DNA of 47,732 bases from an uncultured Chitinophagales bacterium (GCA_938023075.1 CALHDG010000005.1:1-47732); one strand, 5' to 3'. Shown: positions 25,153 to 34,617, numbered from the stretch's first letter. Translations and numbers: made by a program. The notes: generated from the letters alone by a model not told the origin.

Positions 25153-26646
25153 ATGCGTTATTTATTCAGTTTAATACTTGCTTTTATAATTACCCTCCCG
25201 GTTTATGCCATCAATGCTTTTGTTGAGCTTAAACAATTTAATACAGCAGATCATCAAACTTTTGTTGAGTTACAATTGATGTTACCGGGCAAATCACTCC
25301 AATTTGTGGAGAAAGATTCTGCGCAATTTCAAGCCTCAGTAGAAGTGCTCATCTTAATAAAACAAGAAGAAGAAATTGCCGCTTATGATAAATATGTACT
25401 GAATAGTGATATACTGGAAGCCAATCAATACGTTGATTTATTAGATGTAAAACGGTTTGCCTTAGAGCAAGGTGCGTACAAGGTAGAAGTCAGTTTTACC
25501 GATGTTAATAATCCTGCACAAAAAAAAGAGATTCAACAAATTTTTGAAGTTGATTTCCCAAAAGATGAAATTAGCCTTTCTGACATTACTCTCGCAGAAA
25601 AAATAGAAAAACAAACAGAGGAAAATATATATTCCAGAAGTGGTTATGAAGTCATTCCTAATGTGATTAACTTTTTTTCTGGCAAACATAAGGAGTTGGG
25701 CTTTTACCTTGAGGTGTATGGAACAGATAAAATAATTGAAGAGGATGCCTATATGATAAGCTATGCCATTATGGATGAGGGAGTTGGTAAGGTAATGAAT
25801 GGCTTACGCAAGTTTAAAAAAGCAAGCCCCGCCCCGGTTGAAGTAGTGATGGCAGTTTTTAATATTGAAGATTTACCAAGTGGCAATTATAGTTTTTCTG
25901 TAGAGATACGAAACAAACAAAATGAATTATTAACCTATAAAACTACCTCTTTTCAGCGGAGCAAACCCGTAAATGTTGATGAAGCCATTGCCAATATTAC
26001 CAATGAAGTAGATGTGAAAGATACTTTTGTAGAAAACTATACTAATGTAGATAGTTTAGATTTTTATATGAGTAGTTTGTTGCCCGTATTAGATCATGGT
26101 CATCACGTTGTAGTGAATAACGCCATTGACAGTAAAAATATCGATATTATGCAGCAGGTGTTTTATAACTATTTGAAAGCTTTATTTCCCCTCAATACAG
26201 AGGCTGAATTTAACACCTATAAAAAAGTGGTCTTAACTGTTCATGATAAATATCAAACGCTTATACAATATGGTCACGAAACAGACCGGGGTCGATTCTT
26301 TTTACAATATGGCAAACCAAGTGAAATAATTGTAGGTAATGAAGCAGGCTCTTTACCTTACGAAATTTGGACCTACGACAAAGTAAATGAAACGAGACAA
26401 AATAATGTAAAAACCATTTTTTTTAATCCAGATATCGCCAGTAATTCTTATCCGGTTTTACATTCTCAAATACAGGGAGAGTTATACAATGAACAATGGA
26501 AAATTGAATTATATAGTCATAGTGCAAGGAGCAGCAGACCCGATTTGGACTTAACTGACAAAAGGAGAACTGTTGGAGAAAGAGCAATTGAAATTTTTGA
26601 AGGCACTAATTTGCCTAGAAATTTAGATAGTAAACCAGGAGAATAA
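25153..26646 (+). CDS. Exported GWxTD-domain protein
   Basis: 497-residue exported protein (signal peptide MRYLFSLILAFIITLPVYA). The N-terminal 250 residues are beta-rich (FVELKQFNTADHQTFVELQL). A GWxTD-type domain follows at about 365-470: YGHETDRGRFFLQYGKPSEI and LPYEIWTYDKV match the TDRGR-(V/F)-(Y/F)-(I/L)-x-YG-x-P core, with GW replaced by GH. The domain is conserved in Bacteroidota and Acidobacteriota exported proteins, but its function is not established; the envelope is the likely site. It is the first gene of a tight same-strand cluster: the acyltransferase start lies 3 nt after its stop and the glycosyltransferase follows. That context suggests an envelope or lipopolysaccharide-related role (inference). 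Confidence 0.8.
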   Translation: MRYLFSLILAFIITLPVYAINAFVELKQFNTADHQTFVELQLMLPGKSLQFVEKDSAQFQASVEVLILIKQEEEIAAYDKYVLNSDILEANQYVDLLDVKRFALEQGAYKVEVSFTDVNNPAQKKEIQQIFEVDFPKDEISLSDITLAEKIEKQTEENIYSRSGYEVIPNVINFFSGKHKELGFYLEVYGTDKIIEEDAYMISYAIMDEGVGKVMNGLRKFKKASPAPVEVVMAVFNIEDLPSGNYSFSVEIRNKQNELLTYKTTSFQRSKPVNVDEAIANITNEVDVKDTFVENYTNVDSLDFYMSSLLPVLDHGHHVVVNNAIDSKNIDIMQQVFYNYLKALFPLNTEAEFNTYKKVVLTVHDKYQTLIQYGHETDRGRFFLQYGKPSEIIVGNEAGSLPYEIWTYDKVNETRQNNVKTIFFNPDIASNSYPVLHSQIQGELYNEQWKIELYSHSARSSRPDLDLTDKRRTVGERAIEIFEGTNLPRNLDSKPGE

Positions 26647-26649
26647 TCT

Positions 26650-27525
26650 TTGCGATATCTTTCTTATTTTCTGTTTAAGTTATTCATTTACCCCATAGCC
26701 GCTTTACCATTTTCTATTATATATAAAATAAGTGATGGCTTATACTTTTTGTTGTACTATGTTTTACAATATAGAAAAGCGGTAGTATATGATAATTTGC
26801 AGCAAGCCTTTCCTGAAAAAAGTACTTTGGAGATTGAATCTATTGCTAAACAAACATTTCAAAATTTAGCCGATACCTTAATAGAAAGCATAAAACTATT
26901 TGGCATTAGCAAAAAAGATTTTATGCAGCGCATGCAATTAACCGATGATGCCTTAACCAAGCGTTATTTTGCTGATGGTAAACCAGTAATTGCCATATCC
27001 GGTCATTTTGGTAATTGGGAGTATGGTGCGATTATGAACGAATTTATTCAACATCAATTAATCATCTTATACAAACCTTTAAAAAACAAATGGTTGAATG
27101 AAGAGATTGTACAATCGCGTAGTCGCTTTGGTTTAAAAATTTGGTCGAACCGCAATACACAAGCTTTATTTGAAGCCTCTTTTGCAAAGCCTCCGATGTA
27201 CGTTTTTATTGGAGATCAAAACCCGTCGAATCCTAACAAGGCTTATTGGAGTACATTTCTGGGAAGAGATACTTGCTTTTATACTGCAACCGCCAAATAT
27301 GCTTTGCAATATAATTTACCTATTCTATCTTTTTATATTAGAAGAATAAAACGTGGGTTTTATACGATGGATACCTTTGAACTAATAACCAACCCAAAAC
27401 AGTTTACTCAAGATGAAATTTGCGAAAAAATAGTCCGCGAATATGAACGGCAAGTTTTGTTAGAACCCAGTAATTGGCTTTGGACACACAAGCGTTGGAA
27501 ACACCAAAAAATTATTGATTATTAA
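26650..27525 (+). CDS. Lipid A biosynthesis-type (LpxL/HtrB-like) acyltransferase, TTG start
   Basis: 291-residue inner-membrane-associated acyltransferase. An N-terminal hydrophobic segment (about 5-40, FLFKLFIYPIAALPFSIIYK) anchors it. The H-x4-[DE] motif is H119-FGNW-E124 in AISGHFGNWEYG, followed by YKPLKNKWLNEEI, a basic SRSRFGLK region and FIGDQNPSNP (about 197-206), as in LpxL/LpxM late acyltransferases that add a secondary acyl chain to lipid A. The start appears to be the TTG at 26,650: no in-frame ATG precedes the catalytic motif early enough, the family N-terminus begins right there, and an AGGAG lies 10 nt upstream, overlapping the end of the GWxTD gene. Expression therefore depends on the upstream gene's transcript. 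The C-terminus (NWLWTHKRWK) is typical of the family. Confidence 0.87.
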   Translation: MRYLSYFLFKLFIYPIAALPFSIIYKISDGLYFLLYYVLQYRKAVVYDNLQQAFPEKSTLEIESIAKQTFQNLADTLIESIKLFGISKKDFMQRMQLTDDALTKRYFADGKPVIAISGHFGNWEYGAIMNEFIQHQLIILYKPLKNKWLNEEIVQSRSRFGLKIWSNRNTQALFEASFAKPPMYVFIGDQNPSNPNKAYWSTFLGRDTCFYTATAKYALQYNLPILSFYIRRIKRGFYTMDTFELITNPKQFTQDEICEKIVREYERQVLLEPSNWLWTHKRWKHQKIIDY

Positions 27526-27548
27526 TTATAATTTATTCAACTCGCCAC

Positions 27549-27556
27549 TATCTTTG
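27549..27556 (+). promoter_or_regulatory. -7 promoter box (TATCTTTG) for the glycosyltransferase
   Basis: TATCTTTG followed by TATTG is a strong TAnnTTTG match, 19 nt before the ATG at 27,575. It would give the glycosyltransferase a very short leader and some independence from the acyltransferase transcript. Confidence 0.5.
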
Positions 27557-27574
27557 TATTGATGGAGTTAAACA

Positions 27575-28627
27575 ATGAACGAAAATAACTTACCTCATGT
27601 AGCGGTCGTAATTTTGGTATACAACGGCTTAAGCTATACCCAACAATTTATGCCTTCGGTAATGCTTAGCACCTACCCTAACCTATCTGTTCATGTAATT
27701 GACAATGCTTCAACGGATAACACCAATATCTTTCTGAGAAAAAACTATCCTAAAGTAAACCTGATTGAACTGCAAAACAATGAAGGTTTCGCCGGTGGTT
27801 ATAACACGGGTTTAAGCAAAGTTAAGGCAGACTTTTATGTGTTGTTGAATCAAGATGTAGAAGTAAAACCCAATTGGATTGAACCCATTATTGAAGCGAT
27901 GGAAAAAGACACTTTCATTGCAGCAGCTCAACCAAAAATATTGGCTCAACAAAACCCGGCACATTTTGAATATGCTGGTGCAGCAGGTGGTTTTATAGAT
28001 AAGTTCGGCTATCCTTTTTGCAGAGGCAGAATATTAACCGAAGTTGAAAAAGACGAAGGTCAATACAACAAGGCGGTTGATTGTTTTTGGGCAAGCGGTG
28101 CCGCTATGTTTGTTCGATCAACCCTATTTCATCAGTTTAAAGGTTTTGATGCAGACTTTTTTGCTCATATGGAAGAGATTGATTTATGCTGGAGACTGCA
28201 ACGTGCCGGTTATCGTATTCGAGTGTTTCCAGCAAGTGAAGTTTATCATGTAGGTGGCTCGGTCATCGGCTATCAATCGCCTCGCAAAACCTATTTAAAT
28301 TTTAGAAATGGCTTAGTGTTGCTGCATAAAAATTTACCCCTCTCCTCTTTAATTTGGAAATTGCCATTTCGTATTTTGTTAGATGTGGTGGCAGCTTACC
28401 GCGAACTTTTTTCCGGTAGGCCACAACATTTTAAAGCCATTGCCAAAGCTCATATACATTATTTCAGCCAATGGTTTTTCTGGCAGCGAAAAAGAAAAGC
28501 GAGTCAACAAATTATTCAACAAAACCAAGTTGTCAAAAATAATACCCAAGCCATTTATCAAAAAAGTATTATTTGGCAATTTTTTATTAAAGGGAAAAAG
28601 CGTTTTAGGGAGTTGGTATTTGATTGA
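27575..28627 (+). CDS. Family 2 glycosyltransferase
   Basis: 350-residue GT2 (GT-A fold) glycosyltransferase. The N-terminal domain (about 8-230) has VAVVILVYNGLSYTQQFMPS, the nucleotide-binding VIDNASTDNT, NNEGFAGGYNTGL, and the metal-binding motif in VLLNQDVEV (an NQD variant of DxD). The acceptor-side segment has FWASGAAMFVR, GFDADFFAHMEEIDLCWR (ED-type catalytic region) and YHVGGSVIG. This is the layout of rhamnosyltransferase-like enzymes that extend surface polysaccharides. The C-terminal about 80 residues are amphipathic and basic (FWQRKRKASQQI), consistent with membrane association. It is clustered with the GWxTD gene and the acyltransferase, so an envelope glycan or glycolipid is the likely product. 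Donor and acceptor cannot be read from the sequence. Confidence 0.87.
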   Translation: MNENNLPHVAVVILVYNGLSYTQQFMPSVMLSTYPNLSVHVIDNASTDNTNIFLRKNYPKVNLIELQNNEGFAGGYNTGLSKVKADFYVLLNQDVEVKPNWIEPIIEAMEKDTFIAAAQPKILAQQNPAHFEYAGAAGGFIDKFGYPFCRGRILTEVEKDEGQYNKAVDCFWASGAAMFVRSTLFHQFKGFDADFFAHMEEIDLCWRLQRAGYRIRVFPASEVYHVGGSVIGYQSPRKTYLNFRNGLVLLHKNLPLSSLIWKLPFRILLDVVAAYRELFSGRPQHFKAIAKAHIHYFSQWFFWQRKRKASQQIIQQNQVVKNNTQAIYQKSIIWQFFIKGKKRFRELVFD

Positions 28628-28849
28628 AATTTAATGTTTTAAAAATGAAACACCTCTGCGCTATAATTCAATTTGCTATTACACATCTCTTTTAATAAAA
28701 AATTAAACTACCAACCTTTCGACTAACAAATTAATGTATGCTTAAGTCAATTAAATTTTTTCGTGAATTGAGATTTATTTAGCTTACTTTCTTTTCTATG
28801 TTATAATTAAGAGCGTTTTAAACAATTTTTATTATATAAACTATTATAG
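28628..28849. other. AT-rich intergenic sequence, no feature seen
   Basis: I see no reading frame, terminator or repeat of the families above here. The promoter block of the next gene starts at 28,850. Confidence 0.4.
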
Positions 28850-28899
28850 AAATGAAAATTTTTTTCCAGAAATTGATTGACTAAATAGACTTACTTTTG
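28850..28899 (+). promoter_or_regulatory. Promoter block shared with the 30.6-kb promoter (CAGAAATTGATT ... TACTTTTG)
   Basis: AAATGA, a T-run, CAGAAATTGATT and, 16 nt after its TTG, the -7 box TACTTTTG (28,892-28,899). It aligns without gaps to 30,650-30,699 with 35 of 50 identical positions. The TTG of AATTGATT would be the -33 element. The leader to the ATG at 29,138 would be about 230 nt, unusually long. Confidence 0.55.
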
Positions 28900-29137
28900 A
28901 TTTATCGTAAAGCAGCAAGCAAAACAGATAACCGGTATCTAATTAACAGCTTTGAAACATTCTAGTTTGTGTTGTCAAAGTAACTTCTGCTATCTCGAAG
29001 TAAATCAATTGATTAGCAATATTATACGTCAATTAACAAGAAGTTTGTATTGTTTAATTTATCGAAAATTCTGTAAAAATGAATAATAATATAAATATGA
29101 TGATATAGATTTTATTTTTCAATCAAAAAATAATAAT

Positions 29138-30469
29138 ATGAAATTGTTTAAAAAAGAAATTTCACCTGAAAGAAACGGTATAATCAAATTTAGTTTGATT
29201 GCTGTTTTATGCTTACAAGCACTGTTTTCCATCTCGCAAGTTACATTTGATGTAACTGTTGATAATGGTAAATATCAGATTAGAGCTTTAAATTTATCTG
29301 GAGAAGTTATAGCATCCAGAGAATCACATAATGGTTTTTGGCCAATTTATCAATACAATAATACATTAGATCTTTTTTGGATTAAATGGAATAATGGGTC
29401 TCACATTAGAGTAGCCGTTTTTAGCGGAGTAAATGGAGGTCTATTAGCTTCAAGAGGTGGGGGTAACGACTTTATACCATCTGTAACGTTCAATGATGAG
29501 CTTGGGCTTTTTTCAATTGTGTTTGATAACAATTACCGATACAGGGCTGCTGTTTTTAGAGCAAGTAACGGAGCCAGAATAGTAACAGTAGGCAATGGTA
29601 CTCTTTTTGTACCAGTTGTACAATTCAATGAAGAGCTTGGGCTTTTTTCAATCAAATATGCTTGGGATGAAAACTTTAAGATTGCTGTTTTTAGAGTTAG
29701 TGACGGTACTAGATTAGCAACCAAAGGTTTAGGTAGATTTTTGATACCCGGTATACAGTTTATTGAAGAGCTTGGGCTTTTTTCGCTGCATTATGATAAT
29801 GGAGATAGCTATAAGGCAGCCGTTTTTAGAGCAAGTGACGGTGATCTATTATCCACCAGAGGTATTGGCCGAAATTTTGTACCAGTTATTAGGTTCAATG
29901 ATGGGCTTCAACTTTATTCAATTAGTTTTGATAATGGTAGTGGTTACAGAGCAGCGGTGTTCAGAGCAAGTGATGGTTACAGATTGGCCTCTAGAGGTGG
30001 AGGAGTGGATATTATACCAAATGTTTGTTTCTTTGGACAATCGTTTGAAATTTTTTGGCATGTTAGTTTTGATTTTACTAAAAGACGAAGTGCAATTTTC
30101 AACGCAAACAATGGGAATTTGCTATTACAGGAAACTTGCGGAACAAGTTGTGCATGTGGCTTTCCTGGCACTGCTATAATGACATCTGGAAAAAACATTT
30201 TAATGGATAGTAAAGGTTTAAAAATTCATCCAAATCCAGGGGTTAAAATGGTAAACATCAGTTATGAGTTAACAAAAGAAAAGCAAGTAACGATTACTCT
30301 TTTCGACTCGACAGGTAAACTCATTAACATCTTAGTCGAAAATCAACCTCAATTGTCTGGACAACATCAAATAGAGTTAGATGCAACAGATTTACCAAAT
30401 GGAATCTATTACCTAAATCTTCAAAGTGATGAAGATAATATTATTGAAAAATTGATGATTGCTAAGTGA
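29138..30469 (+). CDS. Secreted beta-propeller-like repeat protein with T9SS sorting signal
   Basis: Exported 443-residue protein: signal peptide (IIKFSLIAVLCLQALFSISQ after a basic N-region) and six full repeats plus a partial seventh of about 45 residues between residues 45 and 345. Each reads approximately Y-[RK]-AAVFRASDG-x5-RG-x4-FIP-x3-FN-[DE]-x-LGLFSI-x-[FY]-DNG. The four-strand unit and repeat number suggest a six- or seven-bladed propeller, perhaps a surface binding module. Three adjacent repeats keep the same DNA (GAGCTTGGGCTTTTTTC), so part of the array expanded recently or is being homogenised. Residues about 365-443 are a type A sorting domain (LKIHPNPGVKMVNISYEL ... GIYYLNLQ). 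I do not recognise a named family. A terminator follows, and the promoter block resembles that of the next gene. Confidence 0.78.
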   Translation: MKLFKKEISPERNGIIKFSLIAVLCLQALFSISQVTFDVTVDNGKYQIRALNLSGEVIASRESHNGFWPIYQYNNTLDLFWIKWNNGSHIRVAVFSGVNGGLLASRGGGNDFIPSVTFNDELGLFSIVFDNNYRYRAAVFRASNGARIVTVGNGTLFVPVVQFNEELGLFSIKYAWDENFKIAVFRVSDGTRLATKGLGRFLIPGIQFIEELGLFSLHYDNGDSYKAAVFRASDGDLLSTRGIGRNFVPVIRFNDGLQLYSISFDNGSGYRAAVFRASDGYRLASRGGGVDIIPNVCFFGQSFEIFWHVSFDFTKRRSAIFNANNGNLLLQETCGTSCACGFPGTAIMTSGKNILMDSKGLKIHPNPGVKMVNISYELTKEKQVTITLFDSTGKLINILVENQPQLSGQHQIELDATDLPNGIYYLNLQSDEDNIIEKLMIAK

Positions 30470-30502
30470 TTTTTATGATGCTAAACTTAATTTAATTAAG
30501 CG

Positions 30503-30539
30503 ATATCCTCATCGGTCAATTCTGGTGAGGATATTTTTG
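30503..30539 (+). terminator. Intrinsic terminator after the propeller-like gene
   Basis: ATATCCTCA (30,503-30,511) pairs with TGAGGATAT (30,526-30,534), loop of 14 nt, followed by a short T-run. It lies 34 nt after the stop. Confidence 0.7.
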
Positions 30540-30649
30540 TATTACTTTCATAATAGTCTCAAAAAAATTGAGACTTAAGTTTCTTCATTTTACCTCAAAT
30601 GAAACGAATTTAATGCATTGTGGATTAAAAAATATTATAACTGTTTGAG

Positions 30650-30699
30650 AAATGAGTTTTTTTTCACAGAAATTGATTTTCACCAATGATATACATTTG
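30650..30699 (+). promoter_or_regulatory. Promoter block shared with the 28.8-kb promoter (CAGAAATTGATT ... TACATTTG)
   Basis: -7 box TACATTTG at 30,692-30,699 and -33 TTG in AATTGATT at the same spacing as in 28,850-28,899. The leader to the ATG at 30,822 would be about 115 nt. Confidence 0.55.
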
Positions 30700-30821
30700 T
30701 AAGGTATCTGATAAAAGAGGCATCTTTATATTAGACTTTACCGCGCATATTTTAAATATGATTTTTGACTTTTAAGGTCAAATTTTTATATTAATTTTAT
30801 TTAATCAACTAATATTTAAAC

Positions 30822-33800
30822 ATGAATAGGATAATTTTTACGCTATCTCTATTAACCAGTCTTTTGTTATATAACCAATTAAGCAATGCCCAATGCCACC
30901 TTGCTGATTGGACGGCACTCAAAGCCCTTTATGAAAGTACCGATGGTGATAATTGGGTAAATAATGAAGGTTGGGTGACTATGATTGCCAATCAAACCAG
31001 CCCTCCAGCCAATTGTGATTTAAGTTCTCCATATGGGATTAGTTTAAATAATGCAGGAAGGGTTAACGCTTTGATTCTATTGGCAAATAATTTACAAGGA
31101 AATATGCCAACAGAAATTAGATTGTTAAGTGAATTAGAAGACTTATTACTGAATTTAAATGCCTTAACAGGTTCTATACCAACAGAAATTGGGCAACTCG
31201 ATAAGTTAGCCATTTTAGTGTTAGAGTATAATCAGCTAACTGGTAATATTCCTACAGAAATTGGCAATCTTACTAACCTCGTACAATTACATTTAAGCGA
31301 AAATAACCTAAGTGGAGAAATTCCAGATGAAATTGGTAACTTAATAAATTTAGAGAATCTGACCTTGTATAAAAACCAATTAACCGGATCCATTCCTGCA
31401 GAATTGGCTAACCTCAATAATTTAACACAGTTAATTTTGGCATACAATCAATTAAGTGGCTGTTATGCGAGTGAGTTAACGCCACTTTGCAATCAAGTTT
31501 CTCCAGATTTTCTTGTTGTTCCACCCTACCCGGTTGATGCGATAAGTGAGGCTAACAATTTTGATACAAGTTGGGCAGATTTTTGTGCTACAGCAAATGG
31601 TATTTGTGCACCAACAAACAATTGCCGCCAAACCGACTCTATCGCTTTATTATCAATTTACCAATCTTTAAAACCCAATAGTGGTTGGGATTTTTCAACA
31701 ACAATTGATCTATGGCCTGGCGTAAGTATTAATGAAAGCGGTTGTGTTGATACACTTGATTTATCAGAAAAAGACTTAACTGGCATGATTCCTATACAAA
31801 TTGGTGATTTTAAAGAAATCACTTATTTAGATTTGAATGAAAATAGCATTACAGGTCTCATACCCCATGAAATTGGAAATTTAACAAATCTACGCTACTT
31901 GAGTTTAGCTGGCAACTCCATAACAGGTCTTTTACCTGAATCTTTACCGAGGTTAAACAATCTAAATAGATTATACCTGTCAAATAATAACATAAGTGGA
32001 TGTTATCCAAATCAATATATAAATTTTTACTATCAGCTTTATTCTAAATCAAATACTAATGCAGCAATTAGTGATGGCAACAATTTTGATGCGCCTTGGA
32101 GAGACTTTTGTATAACTGGAATTGGTAGTTGTCCTATTCCACCATCAATATGTCGTGAAACCGATTCCCTTGCCTTGACAAACATTTACCAATCCTTAAA
32201 ACCCACTCATACATGGAATCTAAGCTATCCTGTAAGTCACTGGCCTGGCGTAAGAATTATTAATGAAAATGGTTGTGTAGATAAATTAGATTTGTCGGAA
32301 CATGGCTTATGGGGTGTTATTCCACCAGAAATTGGAGATTTGAGTGAGATTACTTTTTTACGAATGGTGGAAAACAGTATTAAAGGACCTTTGCCTGATG
32401 AAATTGGGAATTTAAACACCCTTAAAGTATTAAGTTTAAGCGATAATAATATGACTGGCCCGGTTCCTAAGTCATTAAGAAATCTAATCAATATGGAGGG
32501 TTTATATTTATCTGATAATCAATTTACAGAAGTCCCGTCCGACATTGGCAATTTTTCTAATCTGGTTAATTTATATTTATCTCAAAATGAATTGAATGGT
32601 TGTTACCCTGCTGAATTTGCTAAACTCTGCAATCAACTAGAATCAAATACTAATTTTGCAATTAGTAGTAACAATAATTTCGATGCCTCGTGGGAAGACT
32701 TTTGCCAAACCAATGCGGGGGCATGTTTACAGTCGCCCTCTACCGTTTCAACAACCTATTCTGGCAATCAAAACCCAACTGTAATCATCAATGAAAATGG
32801 TGAATACGTTTTGAAAAATAATGATGTTCAAGTGTTCAATTTTAGTACTTGTAGTTTAACTGATATTGAAAATTGTGAACCCATAAAAGGATTTAATGAT
32901 TGGGCAGCTAACGAAGTATTGTGGGCTATCGAAAAAGGGGTGCAGTACATTACAGATAATTTTGGAATGAGTTTGCCACGAGTTAACTGTTTAGTTAATA
33001 GTAATCATAACAGTAAACCCAATTCATCATTTTATAATATAGATACTAAAGCATTAATTTTTGGAATGGGCGACGGTATTGAAAGAAACACCATGACCGC
33101 ACCAGATATTGTTGGGCACGAATTGATGCATTTTGTCATCGCCAATTTAAATGATGATTTTTGCATATATGGAGAATGTGGAGCTTTAAACGAATCGTTT
33201 GCCGATATTTTTGGTGAAGTGCTGGAATATATTAGCAGAGGATCAAATGATTGGGTTTTTGGTAGCGAAGTATTAGTAGCCAACAATTCAGGCATACGAA
33301 GTTTGAGCAATCCTAATGATGTAACTATGCAAGATACGCTGCCTGATACTTACTTGGGTAATTATTGGATAAATCAAGATAACAGTGCTTTAGCTGGCAT
33401 ACATACCAACAATGGCGTACAAAACTATTGGTTTTATTTATTAGCCAATGGTGGTACTGGCACTAACGACCATGGTTTAAATTATAATGTTCAAGGTATC
33501 GGTATTGAAAAAGCCGCTGAAATTACTTTCGCTAACCTTTTTAATAATCTTACTCCCGCTGCCACTTATAGGGATGCTATGTATGGTTCAGTTAATGTAG
33601 CTAAAGAATTGCATGGAGAAAACTCAAACGAAGTTCAACAAACAATTAATGCTTGGGAAGCAGTTGGTTTAACAGCGCTTCAAACAAACCCGATTAGTTG
33701 GAGGGTTGTGAACTATGAAGAAGGTACGCCTATAGGCAGAGAACTTCCGATACAATTTGATTTAGAGATCGATTCTCTTGGGCAAGATATTAGTGCAGAT

Positions 33801-34601
33801 GGTTTAAGTTTTACTTTAAACTTGCCACCTACTTATCAAAATTTCAAAATAAATAATATTTACCCTCCATTAACTGAAGAAGAAGTTTTTATACATAATA
33901 AAAGTGGAGTAATTTATGTAAGTATCAACCGACAAAGTGGTGGAGCTCAAAAGACCAGGATTCTTGCTCAGCGTATAAAAAGCGGAGCACCAATTTTAAG
34001 AACGGGAGGTTGTTTGGAATTAGCTGATGCTAGCTCTGACTGTTTTGATATTCCGGTTATCAATATTTCTGGTGGTACAGAAACCATTACTGATAATTTT
34101 GCAAATTTCGAATCTTCATCACTACTATTCGGATCTGAATGTGATGAGGGTGGTACTTTTAAAAGGTCTAAAGAAAATTTAAATGATGAAATACTTAATG
34201 TTGCCTTACAACTTAAAAATCAAACTTGTTTAAACTTAGGTGCCTTAGAGGTTGAAATACTTGATGATTTAGAAACGGGCACTATTCCATATCAATATTA
34301 TTTATATAATCAAAATGGGGAGGAAATTAGAAGTGAATTGCAATCATTTAGTCCCAAATATGAATTTTACAATTTAGAAGAAGGTTTATATAAACTTAGG
34401 GTAGAAGATAGTGCAAATAGACATTTCATTAAAAATTTTGAAGTGAAATTTACTACAGGAATGAATGGAAGTACGTGTTGTCCTGAAAAATTAATTATTC
34501 CTCCTGGCGAGCATACAGGTGATTATAATGCGATGAGCCGAATAAGTTTAAAAAGTGGAACTCGAATAAATAGCGGCAGGATAGGTATATGTGATAATTA
34601 G
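30822..34601 (+). CDS. Secreted leucine-rich-repeat / thermolysin-like (M4) metalloprotease fusion
   Basis: Exported 1259-residue protein (signal peptide RIIFTLSLLTSLLLYNQLSN, ending AQ). Residues about 25-650 hold three plant-type LRR modules (L..L.L..N.L.G.IP.EIG), each capped by a Cys-rich piece such as CRQTDSIALLSIYQSL and NNFD.SW.DFC. The protease spans about 690-955 with the thermolysin set: H766-E767-LM-H770 (VGHELMHFVI), third ligand E791 in GALNESFADIFGE, and the downstream H861 in AGIHTNNGVQNYWFYLL. The usual secreted M4 propeptide (FTP/PepSY) is missing; LRRs stand in its place, so activation and targeting must differ. The C-terminal 300 residues are beta-rich and end SRISLKSGTRINSGR-IGICDN, with no PNP motif, so the sorting signal is not type A. 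Its LRR modules closely match those of the gene at 36,563. Confidence 0.85.
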   Translation: MNRIIFTLSLLTSLLLYNQLSNAQCHLADWTALKALYESTDGDNWVNNEGWVTMIANQTSPPANCDLSSPYGISLNNAGRVNALILLANNLQGNMPTEIRLLSELEDLLLNLNALTGSIPTEIGQLDKLAILVLEYNQLTGNIPTEIGNLTNLVQLHLSENNLSGEIPDEIGNLINLENLTLYKNQLTGSIPAELANLNNLTQLILAYNQLSGCYASELTPLCNQVSPDFLVVPPYPVDAISEANNFDTSWADFCATANGICAPTNNCRQTDSIALLSIYQSLKPNSGWDFSTTIDLWPGVSINESGCVDTLDLSEKDLTGMIPIQIGDFKEITYLDLNENSITGLIPHEIGNLTNLRYLSLAGNSITGLLPESLPRLNNLNRLYLSNNNISGCYPNQYINFYYQLYSKSNTNAAISDGNNFDAPWRDFCITGIGSCPIPPSICRETDSLALTNIYQSLKPTHTWNLSYPVSHWPGVRIINENGCVDKLDLSEHGLWGVIPPEIGDLSEITFLRMVENSIKGPLPDEIGNLNTLKVLSLSDNNMTGPVPKSLRNLINMEGLYLSDNQFTEVPSDIGNFSNLVNLYLSQNELNGCYPAEFAKLCNQLESNTNFAISSNNNFDASWEDFCQTNAGACLQSPSTVSTTYSGNQNPTVIINENGEYVLKNNDVQVFNFSTCSLTDIENCEPIKGFNDWAANEVLWAIEKGVQYITDNFGMSLPRVNCLVNSNHNSKPNSSFYNIDTKALIFGMGDGIERNTMTAPDIVGHELMHFVIANLNDDFCIYGECGALNESFADIFGEVLEYISRGSNDWVFGSEVLVANNSGIRSLSNPNDVTMQDTLPDTYLGNYWINQDNSALAGIHTNNGVQNYWFYLLANGGTGTNDHGLNYNVQGIGIEKAAEITFANLFNNLTPAATYRDAMYGSVNVAKELHGENSNEVQQTINAWEAVGLTALQTNPISWRVVNYEEGTPIGRELPIQFDLEIDSLGQDISADGLSFTLNLPPTYQNFKINNIYPPLTEEEVFIHNKSGVIYVSINRQSGGAQKTRILAQRIKSGAPILRTGGCLELADASSDCFDIPVINISGGTETITDNFANFESSSLLFGSECDEGGTFKRSKENLNDEILNVALQLKNQTCLNLGALEVEILDDLETGTIPYQYYLYNQNGEEIRSELQSFSPKYEFYNLEEGLYKLRVEDSANRHFIKNFEVKFTTGMNGSTCCPEKLIIPPGEHTGDYNAMSRISLKSGTRINSGRIGICDN

Positions 34602-34617
34602 TTATGTGTTTATATTT

